Assembly: GCA_947179485.1 (NCBI GenBank) | Contig: OX359246.1 | Location: 3,224,001 to 3,288,000 of the forward strand | DNA from: Allacma fusca | Taxonomy: Eukaryota > Arthropoda > Collembola > Symphypleona > Sminthuridae | Reading direction: 5' to 3' | DNA: 64,000 bases | Part shown: positions 12,001 through 25,000 of the stretch, piece after piece | How positions within the stretch are numbered: the stretch's first letter is position 1 | Layout: every line of letters starts with the position of its first letter | Position numbers and translations under genes: made by a program | Notes under the pieces: model-generated | Database searches by the model: none | What the model was told of the DNA's origin: nothing | Seen by the model: only the letters and a program-made list of their open reading frames with translations

Positions 12001-12671
12001 AAACAACAAGTACTTTTCGAAAATTTATGGGCGCCGAAAATTTGTACTCATGAAAATATTTGAGGGGCACTAAAATTTTGGAAAACATTCCCCAACGATA
12101 AAAATATTAAGGTAAATATTTTAAACGATAAATTTTTAAAGCCCATGATATCAAAATGAAATAAGGATTTGCTTATTTTTGGGATGGATTCTACCAATTT
12201 TACAGCGCAGAGACTGCTGTTCTATGGAACAAATAAATTTTATGTAAAATTCATTTGTATTATAGTACATTTTAAAGACAAATTTATCACCAGGTAAACA
12301 TCCCTGCTTCAAGATTTTGGACGGACCGTATTTTAAAGGAACTTCGCTGGAATTTTGCACACAAATTTAAGGTACTTACAAAATGATTTCTTAAAATTTG
12401 TAAGTAAACAATTACCTAATAATTTTAAAAAATTGGGTTTGATTCACAGGTAAATTTGGTGATTCAAGTCTGACAGAGGGATTAAAAAATTTTAAGGGCG
12501 GAAAATATTTTACAGCACTGCCTGACCAATTGTATCGATATTAGTGACCTGAATTTTGAAACATTTCTCACCCAAGACGCAAAATTTGACGCCCTGGTGT
12601 GAAACGGGCGTTTTGTGAATTTTCTAGCGCAGAAGATTTTAAGGGCTGAATAAAATTTTGACGGTTAGAAA
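9085..12671. other. Intergenic region without recognised genes
   Basis: The DNA is AT-rich. 9180-9360 holds degenerate tandem words of the type AAAATCTGCAAAAACTA. 9400-10250 is less repetitive but has no coding signal. 11277-11294 is a short CT microsatellite. 11074-11496 has a 140-codon minus-strand frame with low-complexity composition and no recognisable domain. 11700-12000 repeats AAAATTTGTGAAAATATTTGCGGGT-like words. Confidence 0.5.
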
Positions 12672-15600
12672 ATGGACGACAAGCAAGTTTTAATCATCCC
12701 ATCTTTGGACGATTTTGAGCTGGAACCCTCGGACTCACCCTATTGTACCACAACCACGGCCTTAAATTTTTCCCGGGACCCTAATTCCTCATATTTGCAC
12801 AATAAAATCCATAGCAGCCCCAATGTTAAAAATTCAAGGGGTCAAAAATTTAGACTTTTCGGGAACCGGAATTCTATTTCGGAACGAATTTCCACAATTT
12901 CCAATAATTTCCATAACATTTCATCAAATACGCCTAGGAGTACTACTGGGGCGGAAGATATTCCTCAAAGACTGAATCGCTCCGTGAAATTTGCCAAAGA
13001 TGTTTTCCAATTCCATTGGCGGATGATAGTGGGGAGTGTTTTAACGGTGATCTCATCTGCAGGGTGCTTAATTTCCTTCCCGCTCCATTTGGAGACTGTG
13101 ACGGGGGATGAGGGTAGTGATGGATTCTCCGCTTGTTTTGCGATATCCACAATTTTGGTGGTTTTATTTTTGCTCAGCTCCTTCGGTGTCAAGATTGTGT
13201 ACTGGGCGAGCACGAAATTTGAGGGGAATGGGGTCTTCGAGGACGATGACTATTTTCAGGAGATGGAAGCGACTGTGATAAAGCCGAGGATTAGTTGGAA
13301 AAATATTCTAAAAATTGGGTTTTCCGTTGGTCTCAGCCTCCTCACTTTGTGCTCATCTTGGGAGGACCATAAAGTCGCGTGTAATTTCCAGGACTCCCTT
13401 CTGGGGCTAGTGATTATTTTTGCGGTCATTACGCATGCTGTGAGCAAATGGAGACGTAAGGGACTATTTAATTTATTTAATTTTGATTGCGTACAATTTT
13501 GTAAAATATTTTCCATAGGGATGTCATGTAAACTTTAACTATGAACTGAGGAAATATTTACGGTGAAATTTGCCCCTATTTGGGACACTTATTTAAGGTA
13601 AAATTTTGAACGGTGTTTGCCCCTAAATGTAGATACAATTTTTGAAAACAAATTGACCCCTATTTTGGATAAAATTTGGGGGACAGTTGTTCCATGCGGG
13701 TAAAAATAAGGGACAAAATTTGACCATTTTTGATATGAAATGTTGCCTAAAATTTATCTTTTTTGAGATAAAGATTTTGCATAGAATTTGCCCCTTTTTA
13801 ACATAAATATTTTAATTGAAATTTGACCTTTATTTGATGTAAAATGTTTGCGTGCTATTTACCCTACGTGGAGCAAAATTATTAAGGACATTTGCCATTT
13901 TGGGGTAAAAATTTTGAACAAAAGTGTACCCTTATTCTGTCAAAATTTAAAATCACGTTTGTCCCTTTGTAAGGAAATCATTCGGAGTACAATTTTACGC
14001 TTTTTATATGTACAACTGTTGGTCGTATTTGCTCACTGTTAGGACAAAGGATTTTCATTAATATTTTACTCTTAGTTTTACAAACTTTTTGGCTGAAATG
14101 TATCCCATGTTTCAGTTAAACTTGTCCATTATTTGCGGTAAAATTATTTTAAAATTTATCCCGTTTAGGGGCAAAAACTAAAATCATTGTGCAGGTAATA
14201 TTTTGAGGAAAATTTGCCCTTAGAGAAGGTAAAACATTGTGGGGAAATCTGCAGAATATAAATAAATATTTGCGTTTAAATTAGACAAATTTCAGTTTTC
14301 CACATTTTACACATTTTTATTCCAAATATTTTTTAAAATTTTACATTTTTTAGACAAATATTTCCACAAAGGTTTGACGCTCAAAAGAGACAAAATTTAC
14401 CCGAAATTTTGACAACCTTTAAGACCGTGAATAGTCATCTCTTAATTTGACGCCGAAATATATTTCAGAAAATTTTACCACTTTTCAGGGTAAAATATTT
14501 GCAGTAAAATTTTCTTTTTTAGAGGTAAATATTTGCCCTGAAATTTGCAATCTGTAAAGGTAAAAATTTAGGGAGTGCTAGAAAGTTTGGGTAAAATTTC
14601 AGCCCAGAATGCCATTTACTATGAACAGTATGGTAAAAATGGTTCTGCAAAATTATGGATAAAAATTGTTATTGTTTTTTGCATAGATTTCGGGTTCAAA
14701 AGAGCATTTTCATTGCTGGGAGTGGTGGCCGGAGTATTTGTGAGTGTGAATTACATGCTTTTGGACGAGCGTAAATGTCGAGGCCATTTGTATGCTCACC
14801 CTCCCAAGGACAATTGGTCTTGGAAAGTCCATTTGGTTTGGACATTAGCTTTTGTCATTGCCATTTGGCTCTGGACCGTAGCAATGTTCTGCCTCGAGTC
14901 AGCCATCCCCTTTCCCACAGTAAGTAGTCATAATGGGAGTTAGTCGCAAAAAAAATTTCTTGCTCCGCTGCTTGTCATTACATTTGCGTGTCGTCAAGAA
15001 CTTGTTCTTGAAAATTTCTTTATACAATTTCACTTTCCCAACGAGCTACACACTTGCTTATATTTACAGTTTCCCAAAGTATACAACGTCAGACTGTCAT
15101 TTTTCATTGGCGTTTAAATATATTTTGTTGACATTTTATTTACTGCCGCATACTGTGTGGATTAAAAAAATCAAGAGATGAAAACAAGTTTTTCCCATTA
15201 ATTAAAATATTTTAAAAAGGAAATTTGTGCATGGGATTTTAGATCCGACGTCGACGTCCCGAAGAAAATAATGCCGTGAAAATGACTATTTTGAGGGTAA
15301 AACCGACAGATGGTCAAGCCCTGTCTCATTTGGAAGACGCGGAGGTAACTTCTGAGGATCCGGAATATTTCCTAGCGAACAATAATAACTATGGGAGTAG
15401 TAGTGGACGGAGGAATTCTCCAGTGTATTATAACCCTTACTCCAAGATCTCTTACGTGACTGTCTTCAATTCCGTGCTGTGGTTTCAAGTCTCCACTTGG
15501 GGCTTCATTGCGTCCTTGTTTTGGACTGAATTCATCCCTGGCTTTGGCATTGGCAAGGTAATTTTTACAAAGGACTTTTAAATTGAAAAGTGCGTTTTTG

Positions 15601-17185
15601 GGAACTTGACCGTTTCGACATTTGTAATATTAGATATTTAATGGGTAAATATTTTTAAAATGGTGCAAAATTTTTAAAATGGTGCAAAATTTTTAAAATG
15701 GTGCAAAATTTTTAAAATGGTGCAAAATTTTTAAAATGGGTTAAATTTGTCAAAAAAGGGCAAAACCATCAAAATGTGACAAAATTTTCAGAATGGGTCA
15801 CAATTATCAAAATAGGACAAAACCTTCAAAATGTTGAATTATTTTCAAAATGGTTTAAAAATGTCAAAATATAGGAAAATTTAATAGTGAGGCAAAAATT
15901 TTCAAAGTGGGCAAAATTTTCAAAGTGGGCAAAATTTTCAAAGTGGGCAAAATTTTCAAAGTGGGCAAAATTTTCAAAGTGGGCAAAATTTTCAAAGTGG
16001 GCAAAATTTTCAAAGTGGGCAAAATTTTCAAAGTGGGCAAAATTTTCAAAGTGGGCAAAATTTTCAAAGTGGGCAAAATTTTCAAAGTGGGCAAAATTTT
16101 CAAAGTGGGCAAAATTTTCAAAGTGGGCAAAATTTTCAAAGTGGGCAAAATTTTCAAAGTGGGCAAAATTTTCAAAGTGGGCAAAATTTTCAAAGTGGGC
16201 AAAATTTTCAAAGTGGGCAAAATTTTCAAAGGGGGCAAAATTTTCAAAGTGGGCAAAATTTTCAAAGGGGGCAAAATTTTCAAAGTGGACAAAATTTTCG
16301 ATATGGTCAAAATAGTCTATGAAATAAAAACGTTTATTTGGTCAGCGTTTAGAATTGGTATGCAATTTTGAATTTAAAATTTTTTTCACCATTGTTCATG
16401 GGGGTAAAATTGTAACTTTAAGCAGATTGTGCAATTCGGGCAAATTTCAAAACCAAAAAATTTTTTATTTGAGTCACAATTTTCAATTATGACTTGTTAA
16501 ATTGTCGAATAACTTAAAACTAGAGTCAAACATTCAATGGGGGCAAAAATCTCCTATTGAAGCAGAACCATTTAAAGGGTCAAATTTCATAATTAATTTA
16601 GGTCAAGTTTATTACTGAATCAAGATCTTCAAAAATTCTAGATTTTTTAATTGACCGAAATTTTTGACTAGTGCACATGTCTAGAAAACTTCCATTAGGA
16701 AAATTGTTTCGATGAGGAACAAAATAGCAATTGTTGAAAAATAATTTTGAAATGTATACTAAATTAATATTTTGTTCCTGCAACTGGCAAAGTTTTTATA
16801 AACTATAATTTTTGGATATTTACAGGGTCCAGCGGAGCCCCCAAGTTTCCCTTCAGCCGTATGGTCCAGCTTCGACAAATGTTTCCATGACGGCTGTTCC
16901 TGGTGGCTGATAATCTCAATATTTGTATTCTCCCAATCCTTTACCTACTTGATATTCCTCATTCGCTCCTCCTTAATTGCCGTTTGCGTGAGTTGTCTCG
17001 GCTTCCCCATAATTGGACTCTGGTGGTCCTTCTTTCAAATTAGTCAAAATGTTTTTGTCTGGATGCCGGTTTACAGCGGTGAGCTTTTTTGCTCCATGCT
17101 GGGACTCCCTTTAATATTTTTCGGGACTTTATACATTTTCAAATTGGATATTCTCAATCCGAACAGGATTGCAGTTGCGGTGTAA
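12672..17185 (+). CDS. Unrecognised multipass membrane protein, about 563 aa, 4 exons
   Basis: The exons are 12672-13455, 14687-14919, 15243-15557 and 16826-17185, with donors GTAAGG, GTAAGT and GTAATT and acceptors GCATAG, TTTTAG and TTACAG. Phases 1, 0 and 0 join without a stop. The N-terminal 115 residues are hydrophilic and Ser/Asn-rich, presumably cytosolic. About ten membrane segments follow, near residues 118-140, 151-175, 210-230, 240-258, 268-288, 310-330, 408-432, 469-490, 493-513 and 527-548. A 75-residue polar loop with the basic run RRRR separates segments 6 and 7. Ten segments would fit a drug/metabolite-transporter-like fold, but I recognise no family motif, so function is unassigned. 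The gene converges on agrin. Confidence 0.72.
15651..15741. repeat. 19-bp tandem repeat
   Basis: About four and a half near-identical copies of a 19-bp unit AAAATGGTGCAAAATTTTT in intron 3 of the membrane-protein gene, just upstream of the 18-bp satellite. Confidence 0.9.
15894..16295. repeat. 18-bp satellite, about 22 copies
   Basis: The unit is TTTTCAAAGTGGGCAAAA. About 18 copies are perfect, and only those at the right end vary (GTGGGC to GGGGGC or GTGGAC). Because 18 is a multiple of three, several frames on both strands stay open and encode six-residue repeats such as KFSKWA. These are not genes. The array lies in intron 3 of the membrane-protein gene. Confidence 0.95.
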
Positions 17186-18912
17186 AAATTTTCCCCACAA
17201 AACGCATATTTGTACAAAAACGTTTTCTATACAAAAATTTCACCCCGAAACACAAAAAATTTCCCAAAACAAAAATTTACGCCAAAAAATACCCCAAATA
17301 TATTTTTGTCACAGGATAGTAAATATCCCCCAAAAATTATGTACACTCGTTTCACTGCACCAGAAAATTTCCCTTCAAATACGCTTAAAAAATTTACCCT
17401 TAATATTTTCGGAAATTTCAAAAATAAATAAAACCCTTTAATTTTTCGACTTGTGTTTCCATAAATTTAAGAAAAACATTTCTGAGCAGGAAATTTTAAG
17501 TAAACATCCCGAAAAATTTAAGGGTTCTACTTAAATTACGCTGTAACGAATTGGGGAAAACATTACGCGAAAAATAGTTTTTCTTGAAATGTTTTTTATT
17601 CTCAAACCATAATAATCGTATCTCATTTATATATATATATGTACTTGATGTATATTTAAATACCATTGTCATTCTCAATTGTGATTACATTATACGCTTT
17701 TGAACTCAACATTTGAATCTTGATTCTAGATTTATGTACATTTTAATTGTCTAAATATGTATCCTAGTTCACACAAAAAATTAATATTTGCAAACTGTCG
17801 CCTTCTTTGCATACTTTCGCGAAAACATGGAAAAAAATCTTACAAATATGTACATGTAATTAATACCTAGGGAAAAGCTTCCATAATATTGCATATAGTA
17901 ATTATATGTATAAAAAATGTTTTCTGTCCCTCTCAAATGGGGCCACGTGTGGAAAATATTTTTGCACCGATTAATACCTCAAAATTTGCTTCCGCCCATA
18001 ATTTCCCCCAAAACGTCAAACAAATTTCCACCCAGATTTCTGCTTTATTCCACATGACCTGAAAGCTTCTTTTGCAAAAAAAAAGTACCATAGAGAAATT
18101 TGCACCTGGTAAAAAAAATAGATCTTCAATCTGTTCTTGCATTACTTCTTCCCCACATAAAAAATTAGGCATTTCCTTCGATAAAAATCAAAAGAAAAAA
18201 CAACTTTCTACCATCTCGCCTGAAAGGTTTTCAAAAGGGAAATCGGAAAGTGTAAAAGCATCAAATTTTTTTAAACCCATATTTTAGGTGCAAATTTTCC
18301 ACAAAAAAGTACCTTGCAAAAGTTTCCTTTTTATCGGAAAACATGGGAGTTACATGTACTACAAGTTGCGTTTTTAAGGAACACAATTTTTTGCCCATAA
18401 AATTTTGAGGCAATTAAATTTTTGAACAAAAAATTTCGAGCGTCCATGTGAAAAGTGGGTTAATGCTTTTCTGATTAAAAATAATTTTTAGGTAGATTAT
18501 TAACCATAAAATTTCTATACCTTAAATTAAGGGAGATATTTTTTCAGGCAAAATCAATTGGTACATCTATTCTGGCTCATAAATTTCAAAGCTGCCTCAC
18601 GTGACTAGAAATGTTAGTGAAATTAAGTTTAGTGCTTATTAAAAACATTTTCTATAATAATGTAATTTTTTCCCATTATATAATGTAATTTTTATAATAA
18701 TGCAGCACATGTTGTAATTAGAACTGCATAGGATTTTCTTGGTTTTCAAGCTGGAGAAAATTTTTATATTTTGTGGTGATTTAAAATTTTTTTTGTGATT
18801 CGGTGCGTTTGTGTGGACAAATTTAGGGAAGACAATTTGGAGGAAATATTTTGTTTTTAATTTTGGGGGTTATATGTATATAAAACGGATTTAGGGGCTA
18901 GAATTGGGGGTT
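17186..18912. other. Convergent intergenic region with polyadenylation signals
   Basis: This separates two genes that end towards each other. Overlapping AATAAA signals at 17423-17432 lie 238 bp after the stop of the membrane-protein gene. On the minus strand an AATAAA at 18044-18049 is a candidate signal for agrin, giving a 3' UTR of about 870 bp. No coding exon is visible. Confidence 0.5.
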
Positions 18913-19070
18913 TTAGTCGTCATCATCGCAGAGAGGTATCCCTGTGGAGTAAGCAATCTTGGATAAAGGCAGTCTTCGCTTCTCTATTCGGACGAGATCT
19001 ACACAACCAACGAAACCCTCATGGAGGGTGTTTGGAATTTCCGCTGGCAGTATGGATGGCACAGTCCCAC
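18913..19070 (-). CDS. AGRN: Agrin last exon: LamG3 end and stop
   Basis: A phase-1 acceptor (TTGCGTAG) is followed by GTVPSILPAEIP, HEGFVGCVDLVRIEKRRLPL and STGIPLC, then four Asp and TAA at 18913-18915. The GFVGC...IPLC pair is the terminal LamG disulphide, so the C-terminus is complete, with an unusual DDDD tail. Confidence 0.94.
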
Positions 19071-22000
19071 CTACGCAATTTTCACAGATTGAGCATTTAA
19101 AAAAAATACATTTTGGGGTAGAATTTGCGCAAACCTGTTTAATTTTTTTCAGCAGTTTTGTCACAACATTTTTCAAAAATGTGCTGCATAAAATTTTAAA
19201 AAGTTTTTCCAAAAACGTTTACAGCAGATTTTGGTTAAATTTGACCAGGACTTTGTGCAAAAAATATTCAGACATTTTTGTATGAAATGTTTCAGAAATA
19301 TTTTAATAAAATGTTTTCGGAATTTTTTCATAAATGTTTCAGAAGTATTAAATAAAATTCTTCAGGAACTTTCGAGTAAAATGTTTGAAAATGTTTTGCA
19401 GAAAAGTTTTCAAAAATTGTTCGCAAAATGTTTGGAAATGTTTTGCAGAAAATTTTTCAAACACTTTTCATAAAATGTTTGAAAATGTTTTGCAGACAAT
19501 TTTTCAGAAATGTTTCATGAAATGTTTGAAAATGTTTTGCAGAACATGTATTGTAGAAAATGTTTTGCAGAAAATTTTTCAGAAATTTTTCACAAAATGT
19601 CCCAGTAATGTTTTGCGTAAAATGTTTCAGGAGTTTTTGCATACAATTTTAAAAAAAGGTACTTGGAGAATTTGAAATATCAGCACAAAGTTACCTATCC
19701 AATAACGTCCGTCCGAGACTAAAACGTTACTACCAGGAGGAGCTGTGGCCCTTTGAGGAATGGCACCATCCACTTGGAGCACTATGAGGCGTCTCTGCCG
19801 AGCTATGAGCACTTGATGCCAACGTCCGTCTGCTACTTTTACCTGAAAACAAAAAAAAATAGGCGTATCATTTCACACTGAAACCCATGATGTGGAGCGG
19901 TGTCTATTTGATTAAATTTCTACAAAATTTTGGTAAATGCTCAATTATAATTTCGACTGTTATTACTAGAATTTTTAGGTGTCATGCATATATTGTGGTA
20001 AATGTGCGTAACTACCTTTGAGCGTATAATTGTGGGCTTTTTATTCCTCCCAGCACCTAAATCCATTCTGAGCTCTACGTGTCCATCGACGAGGAAAATC
20101 CCTAAATAACCCTTCCTTGACCGGGAATTCAAACTTGCGCGGGAATTTCGACCCGTCCAAAGAATCACGCCAGAGGATTGGCTAGTGGTACGGAAGACAG
20201 TTTCAATTCTATTTCGTCGCTGGGCTTTCGACCTGAAATATTCCCACATGATTTTATTAATTTTTTACCCAACATAGGAACCTAAAACATGGAGCACAAT
20301 TTGTGGTAAAAATGCAAAAACTATTATTAAAAATGAAACTAAATTTTCATTAAAATAAACGAGATTTATCTTTTTCCAAAGTAGGGGACACAATTTGAGA
20401 ACCAAAATCCCCCAATATTTACCTAAAAATAGGGCAATATTTTTCGCCAACTTATGTGAAAAAATTGGCCCAAAATTATGGGCAAAATTTTTCAAAACTA
20501 CGGACAAAATTTGATCCCAAAATTATGGGCAAAATTTTTCCCCAAAATTATGGGCAAAACTCTTACCCAAAATTATAGGCAACACTTTTCAGCTCAGATG
20601 CATGTAAATCGACATTTTATTTATTTATAAAGCGTAATATATGTAGTGTTATAATTAAATTAAAGGAATAGACAGATGTTAGTAACCTTTCCACCACTTC
20701 CTGTTCCGTTACGGGAATAAAGTCATGGAAGTCAAGCACCTCTTCAAAATCATAATCCTCCCCGTACTCGTCCTCCTCCTTAAAATACTCCTCATTATCT
20801 ACTCCCTCATTTGTATCTATTTTATAATTAGATTGTGAAGACAGGCCAAACAGCTCATCCAGCTGTGAGTCAAAATGCTCATTGTAAAAATCGTCATAGT
20901 CAGTAAAATTGAAAGACTCTCTAATGGTTTTCAAAATTAAAAAAACAATTTTAAAATATTTGTATCAAAATTTCCCGCAAATTTTCAGTTCAAATTTAAA
21001 CAAAATAACAGTTCGAAACATTTTAAACAACGTTTTGAGAAATCAAGAACAAAATTGAATTTGAATATGCACAATAAATTACAAGTTTAAATGATAAATT
21101 TGAAACAATGTTTAACCAGGCGTTTACCAAATTTTACCGTAACAGTTTCCAGAATTCATTCAATTATCGTGAAAGCAGCGTTAAAGCACAAAATAAGTGT
21201 TAGTTCAGTTAATTTAAGTGAAAAAATCAGATTAGTGTAAAGTATACTTTACGCACTGTTTGGCAATTTTCCGGGGGAACTTGATGTAGCTTTGACCATC
21301 AAAACGGACGGGTCCAGGAGTTTCTTTCCCTGAAATAAAAAAAATATTATTTGCACGCATGTTCTACGCATTTTAAAGATTAACGTTTGTTTTCTTATAA
21401 TTTTTTACAGTACAATTTAAATGATCTTGTTTTGAAACAATACACAGTTTAGTCGATTTCAATTTAAACGTACAATTTTTTCGTACAATTTCACAATTGT
21501 ACGCTTATTTTCTTCCTTATTGAAAAATTTGCCCGAACTGAAAAATTTGCCAACATTGAAAAATTTACCCCAATTGAAAAATTTGCCCCAGCTGAAAAAT
21601 TTGCCCCAGTTGAAAAATTTGCCCCAATTGCATTTTTTTTCCAATTGGGCAGTTTTCCGCAAGGAAAAACGTTTCTCCAATTGTCAAATTTTCCCCAATT
21701 AAAATATTTTCCCCATTCAAAAAGTTTTCTCCAATTAAATTTTTTCCTATAATTACAAATGTTTCTCCTTGTAAAAAATTTGTCCCAATTGTAAATTTGG
21801 TCAAAATTTCCAAATTTAACTCAAACCTCTAATTTGCCCCATGTCCAAATTTGTGACCCAATTGAAAATGTTGATCCATTTGGAAATTTTGACTATTGAA
21901 AATTTAGACTCCTTTGAAAATATTAACCCAAGTTTAACCCATCTAGAAAATTTGATCCAATAAAATAAATTTGACTCAGCAGAACATTTAGCCCCACTTT

Positions 22001-25000
22001 AAAATTTGACTCACGATTTTCGCAAGTTTTGCCCGAATACTGTGTCGGACATAAGCAAACAAAGGATTCCAGTCTTGGGAAGCAAGTTCCACCGTTACTG
22101 CAAGGCGGAGAGACGCTCGTCCCACACGGAGGACCTTCGTAGCGATGAACGAGCCTCTGTCGGAGTGAGCTTCCAATTTCCCTATAATATGTTTCCCCAT
22201 TCACTCTGAGAAATTGAAGGACGCCGTCAAAAGGTGTCAGGAGCCCCAATTCCCGATGAATGATATTCATATCCCTGAAATTTACACATAATTTTCAAAT
22301 AAAATATTTAGCAAAAATTTTACCCCCTAAAATTTTCCACTTTTTATTCTAATTTGTATTATTATTGGAATTTAGTGTAGAATTTTTGTAACCTTATTCC
22401 GCCGACGTATAATGGAAGCTCAAGGTTCAGTTCTGAAAGGGTTGGAGGGGATTTCCCGAAAACAGGGGGTTGTCCGTCAATTTGAATAGACGCTTCTCGT
22501 CCGTCCCGGTTTGCCACGAGCCAGTGCCATTTGTTCAGGGAAACGGGTTGAGTCCAGCTGATCGCAAAATTTTACATTTCAAACATTTTAAACCTAATTC
22601 AATTTTAATTTAGTAAAAAAATTATTTACAAAATAAATGTCAATTTTTGAAAAACAATTAATTTCGTCGGTCAAAGTGAAACGACAAGTTTTATGAAAAA
22701 CAATTTTGACCAAATTTTATAAACATGGTAGGGGCAAAAACTTTGTAAAAACAATTGGGGCAAAACTTTTGTAAAAATGATCTGGGAAAAAAATTAGTAA
22801 TTGTTATTGGGACAAAAAGTTTTGTAAAATTAATTGGGGCAAAACTTTTGTAAAAATGATTTGGGAAAACATTTTTTAAACATTATTGGGACAAAAATTT
22901 TTGTAAAAATGATTGGGGCAAAACTTTTGTAAAAATTATTTAGGCAAAAATTTTTTAAAAAATAATTGGGGCAAAAAAAATTGTAAAAAATATTGGGACA
23001 AAAAAAATTGTAAAAATGATTGGGGCAAATTTTTTTTGTAAAACTGGAGCATTCTTTTATGTAAAACTGGGGTAACATTTTTTGTAAAACTGAATGGGGC
23101 AAGAATATTTTGGAAGGTAAATTGACTAAGAAAATTTAGAATATTCATTCGACTGTAAAATCGAGGGCGTTAAATGTTATAGGAAAGTGAGAGTAAATTT
23201 TACGTAATATTCCCCATTCCGCTGCCCAAATCGAATAAGAATTGAATTTGGCCGTTGGTGAGAAGAAGCGTAATGAAATCCCCTTTGCCCATTTCCTGTC
23301 CATTGTAGAAAATGAGTCCGTTCTTTGCCCTGAGCATAAACCACATCTCAATGGACACGTGTCTTGCCGCATTGTCAATCTTGGGCAGTTCCAGATAAGA
23401 GAAGCCCCGGAAATCCAACATTGCTCCAGACTCCTCCATCTTCGAGGTCCTTGACTCACAATTCTCCCCTGCGAAAGCAAAAGAGCCCACAAGTGGAAAC
23501 ACAAATAAGATTCATGCATTTAATTGGCATTCAGCTCCAGATCAAGTGCCTCCGTATTTATTTACCTACAGCGTCCCTCCAAAAAATTTCCCCCCACCCC
23601 TAGAAATTCTCCCAACAATAAAAACCCTCTTAAAATTTTTACACTCCTGCTTATTCCTACCAAACCTCAAAAGTTCCCACTATCCGGTAACTGTTACCAT
23701 TCTAAAAATATCAGTTCCCACTTTAAACTCATCCTTTAAAAAAAATTGTGGTAACTTTCACAAATTTTATTCACAAGTCTAGAGGATTTTTTCCCAAAAA
23801 AAGCAGGGGTTACTCTATTACCATAATTTTACCATGGTAAATTTTTCTGGTAATTTTACCATTGCCAATTCAAAGCGCAATGTATTCTGGGGCGCGTTTA
23901 CAAAATGCATCGCTCTTTCGTCGAAGTTTTTAAATAAGAGAGACCGTGTTACCATTAGGTTACCATGGTAAAAAAATTTTCTGGGGGTGCGTTTTTTTGG
24001 AATTTTGGGCAGGAAAAAAATGTACAGCTATCCTGTAGATATTGACTCCTGTCTACACTTTTTTTTTACAAGGACCACTGGAAGTTTTACCATAGTAATA
24101 GGAATTAAGGTGATTGGAGAAAAAATGTTACCGCTAAACTCCGGATGGCAAACACACTTGTAACCCTTGGGGCTGCTCCGATCATTCCAGCAAATCCCAT
24201 GATTTTGGCAAGGATTCGTGATGGTGGAGCAAACATTAATTTTGGGGCTGAGACCGCCAGTGCTACTGCTGGAAATACTGCCGATGCGGGAGCCATCGGG
24301 GAAGAGAGGGTCGATGTGATTATCCTTTGTTTGCTCTTGGTGCTGTTCCTCGGCCTCGTACAAGGTGTACATTGGCGTGGTGCTGGGACTCTGGCCGGAC
24401 CTCCCGCTCGAAACAGGACATTGAAGCACTTTACTTATTGACCTAATCAGGGGATCCTTCCTGTCCTCGAATTCGATTGGACGACGGCCAACTCTTAATT
24501 TGTGGATGCACCCCACGAATCCCTCCGCTGTCCCAACCACTTCCCAGATCCTGCAATGCATTCCGAATCCACTCTTAAAATAAACTTCACATGTGTGCCA
24601 AAGGATTTACAATAGGATTTTGCTATAAGGCTCGTATTTGCCTAAAAAATAATTTTTGCATCGGAAATTTTCCGATGCAATTCCATTTAAAACCATGTTA
24701 ATTTTCTTAATTAACAAAATTTTCTGTCCGTGAAGATGCAAAACGGTTTGGGACATTTGACAGTACAATTAATAGGGTTTGCATGTAGCTTCAGTAAAAG
24801 CAAAATGGTCTAAATACAAATGGTCTAAATAACGCATATGTACTTAGATTGTTTTGATTTTAGGGATAATTTTCTTAAGTTGGTTTTACAATTTATGTTA
24901 ATGGGGGAATTTGGGGCAAATTTGATATAGAGTGACAGTGTGTGTGTGGAACATTTTGCTTGTGGTGGAAAATGCTTATAGACCGTTTTGCGTCTTAGGG

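Noticed and set aside
15864-16371. Overlapping open frames of 140-154 codons on both strands
   Set aside because: They are produced by the 18-bp satellite and contain only six-residue repeats. They lie inside an intron of a well-supported gene.
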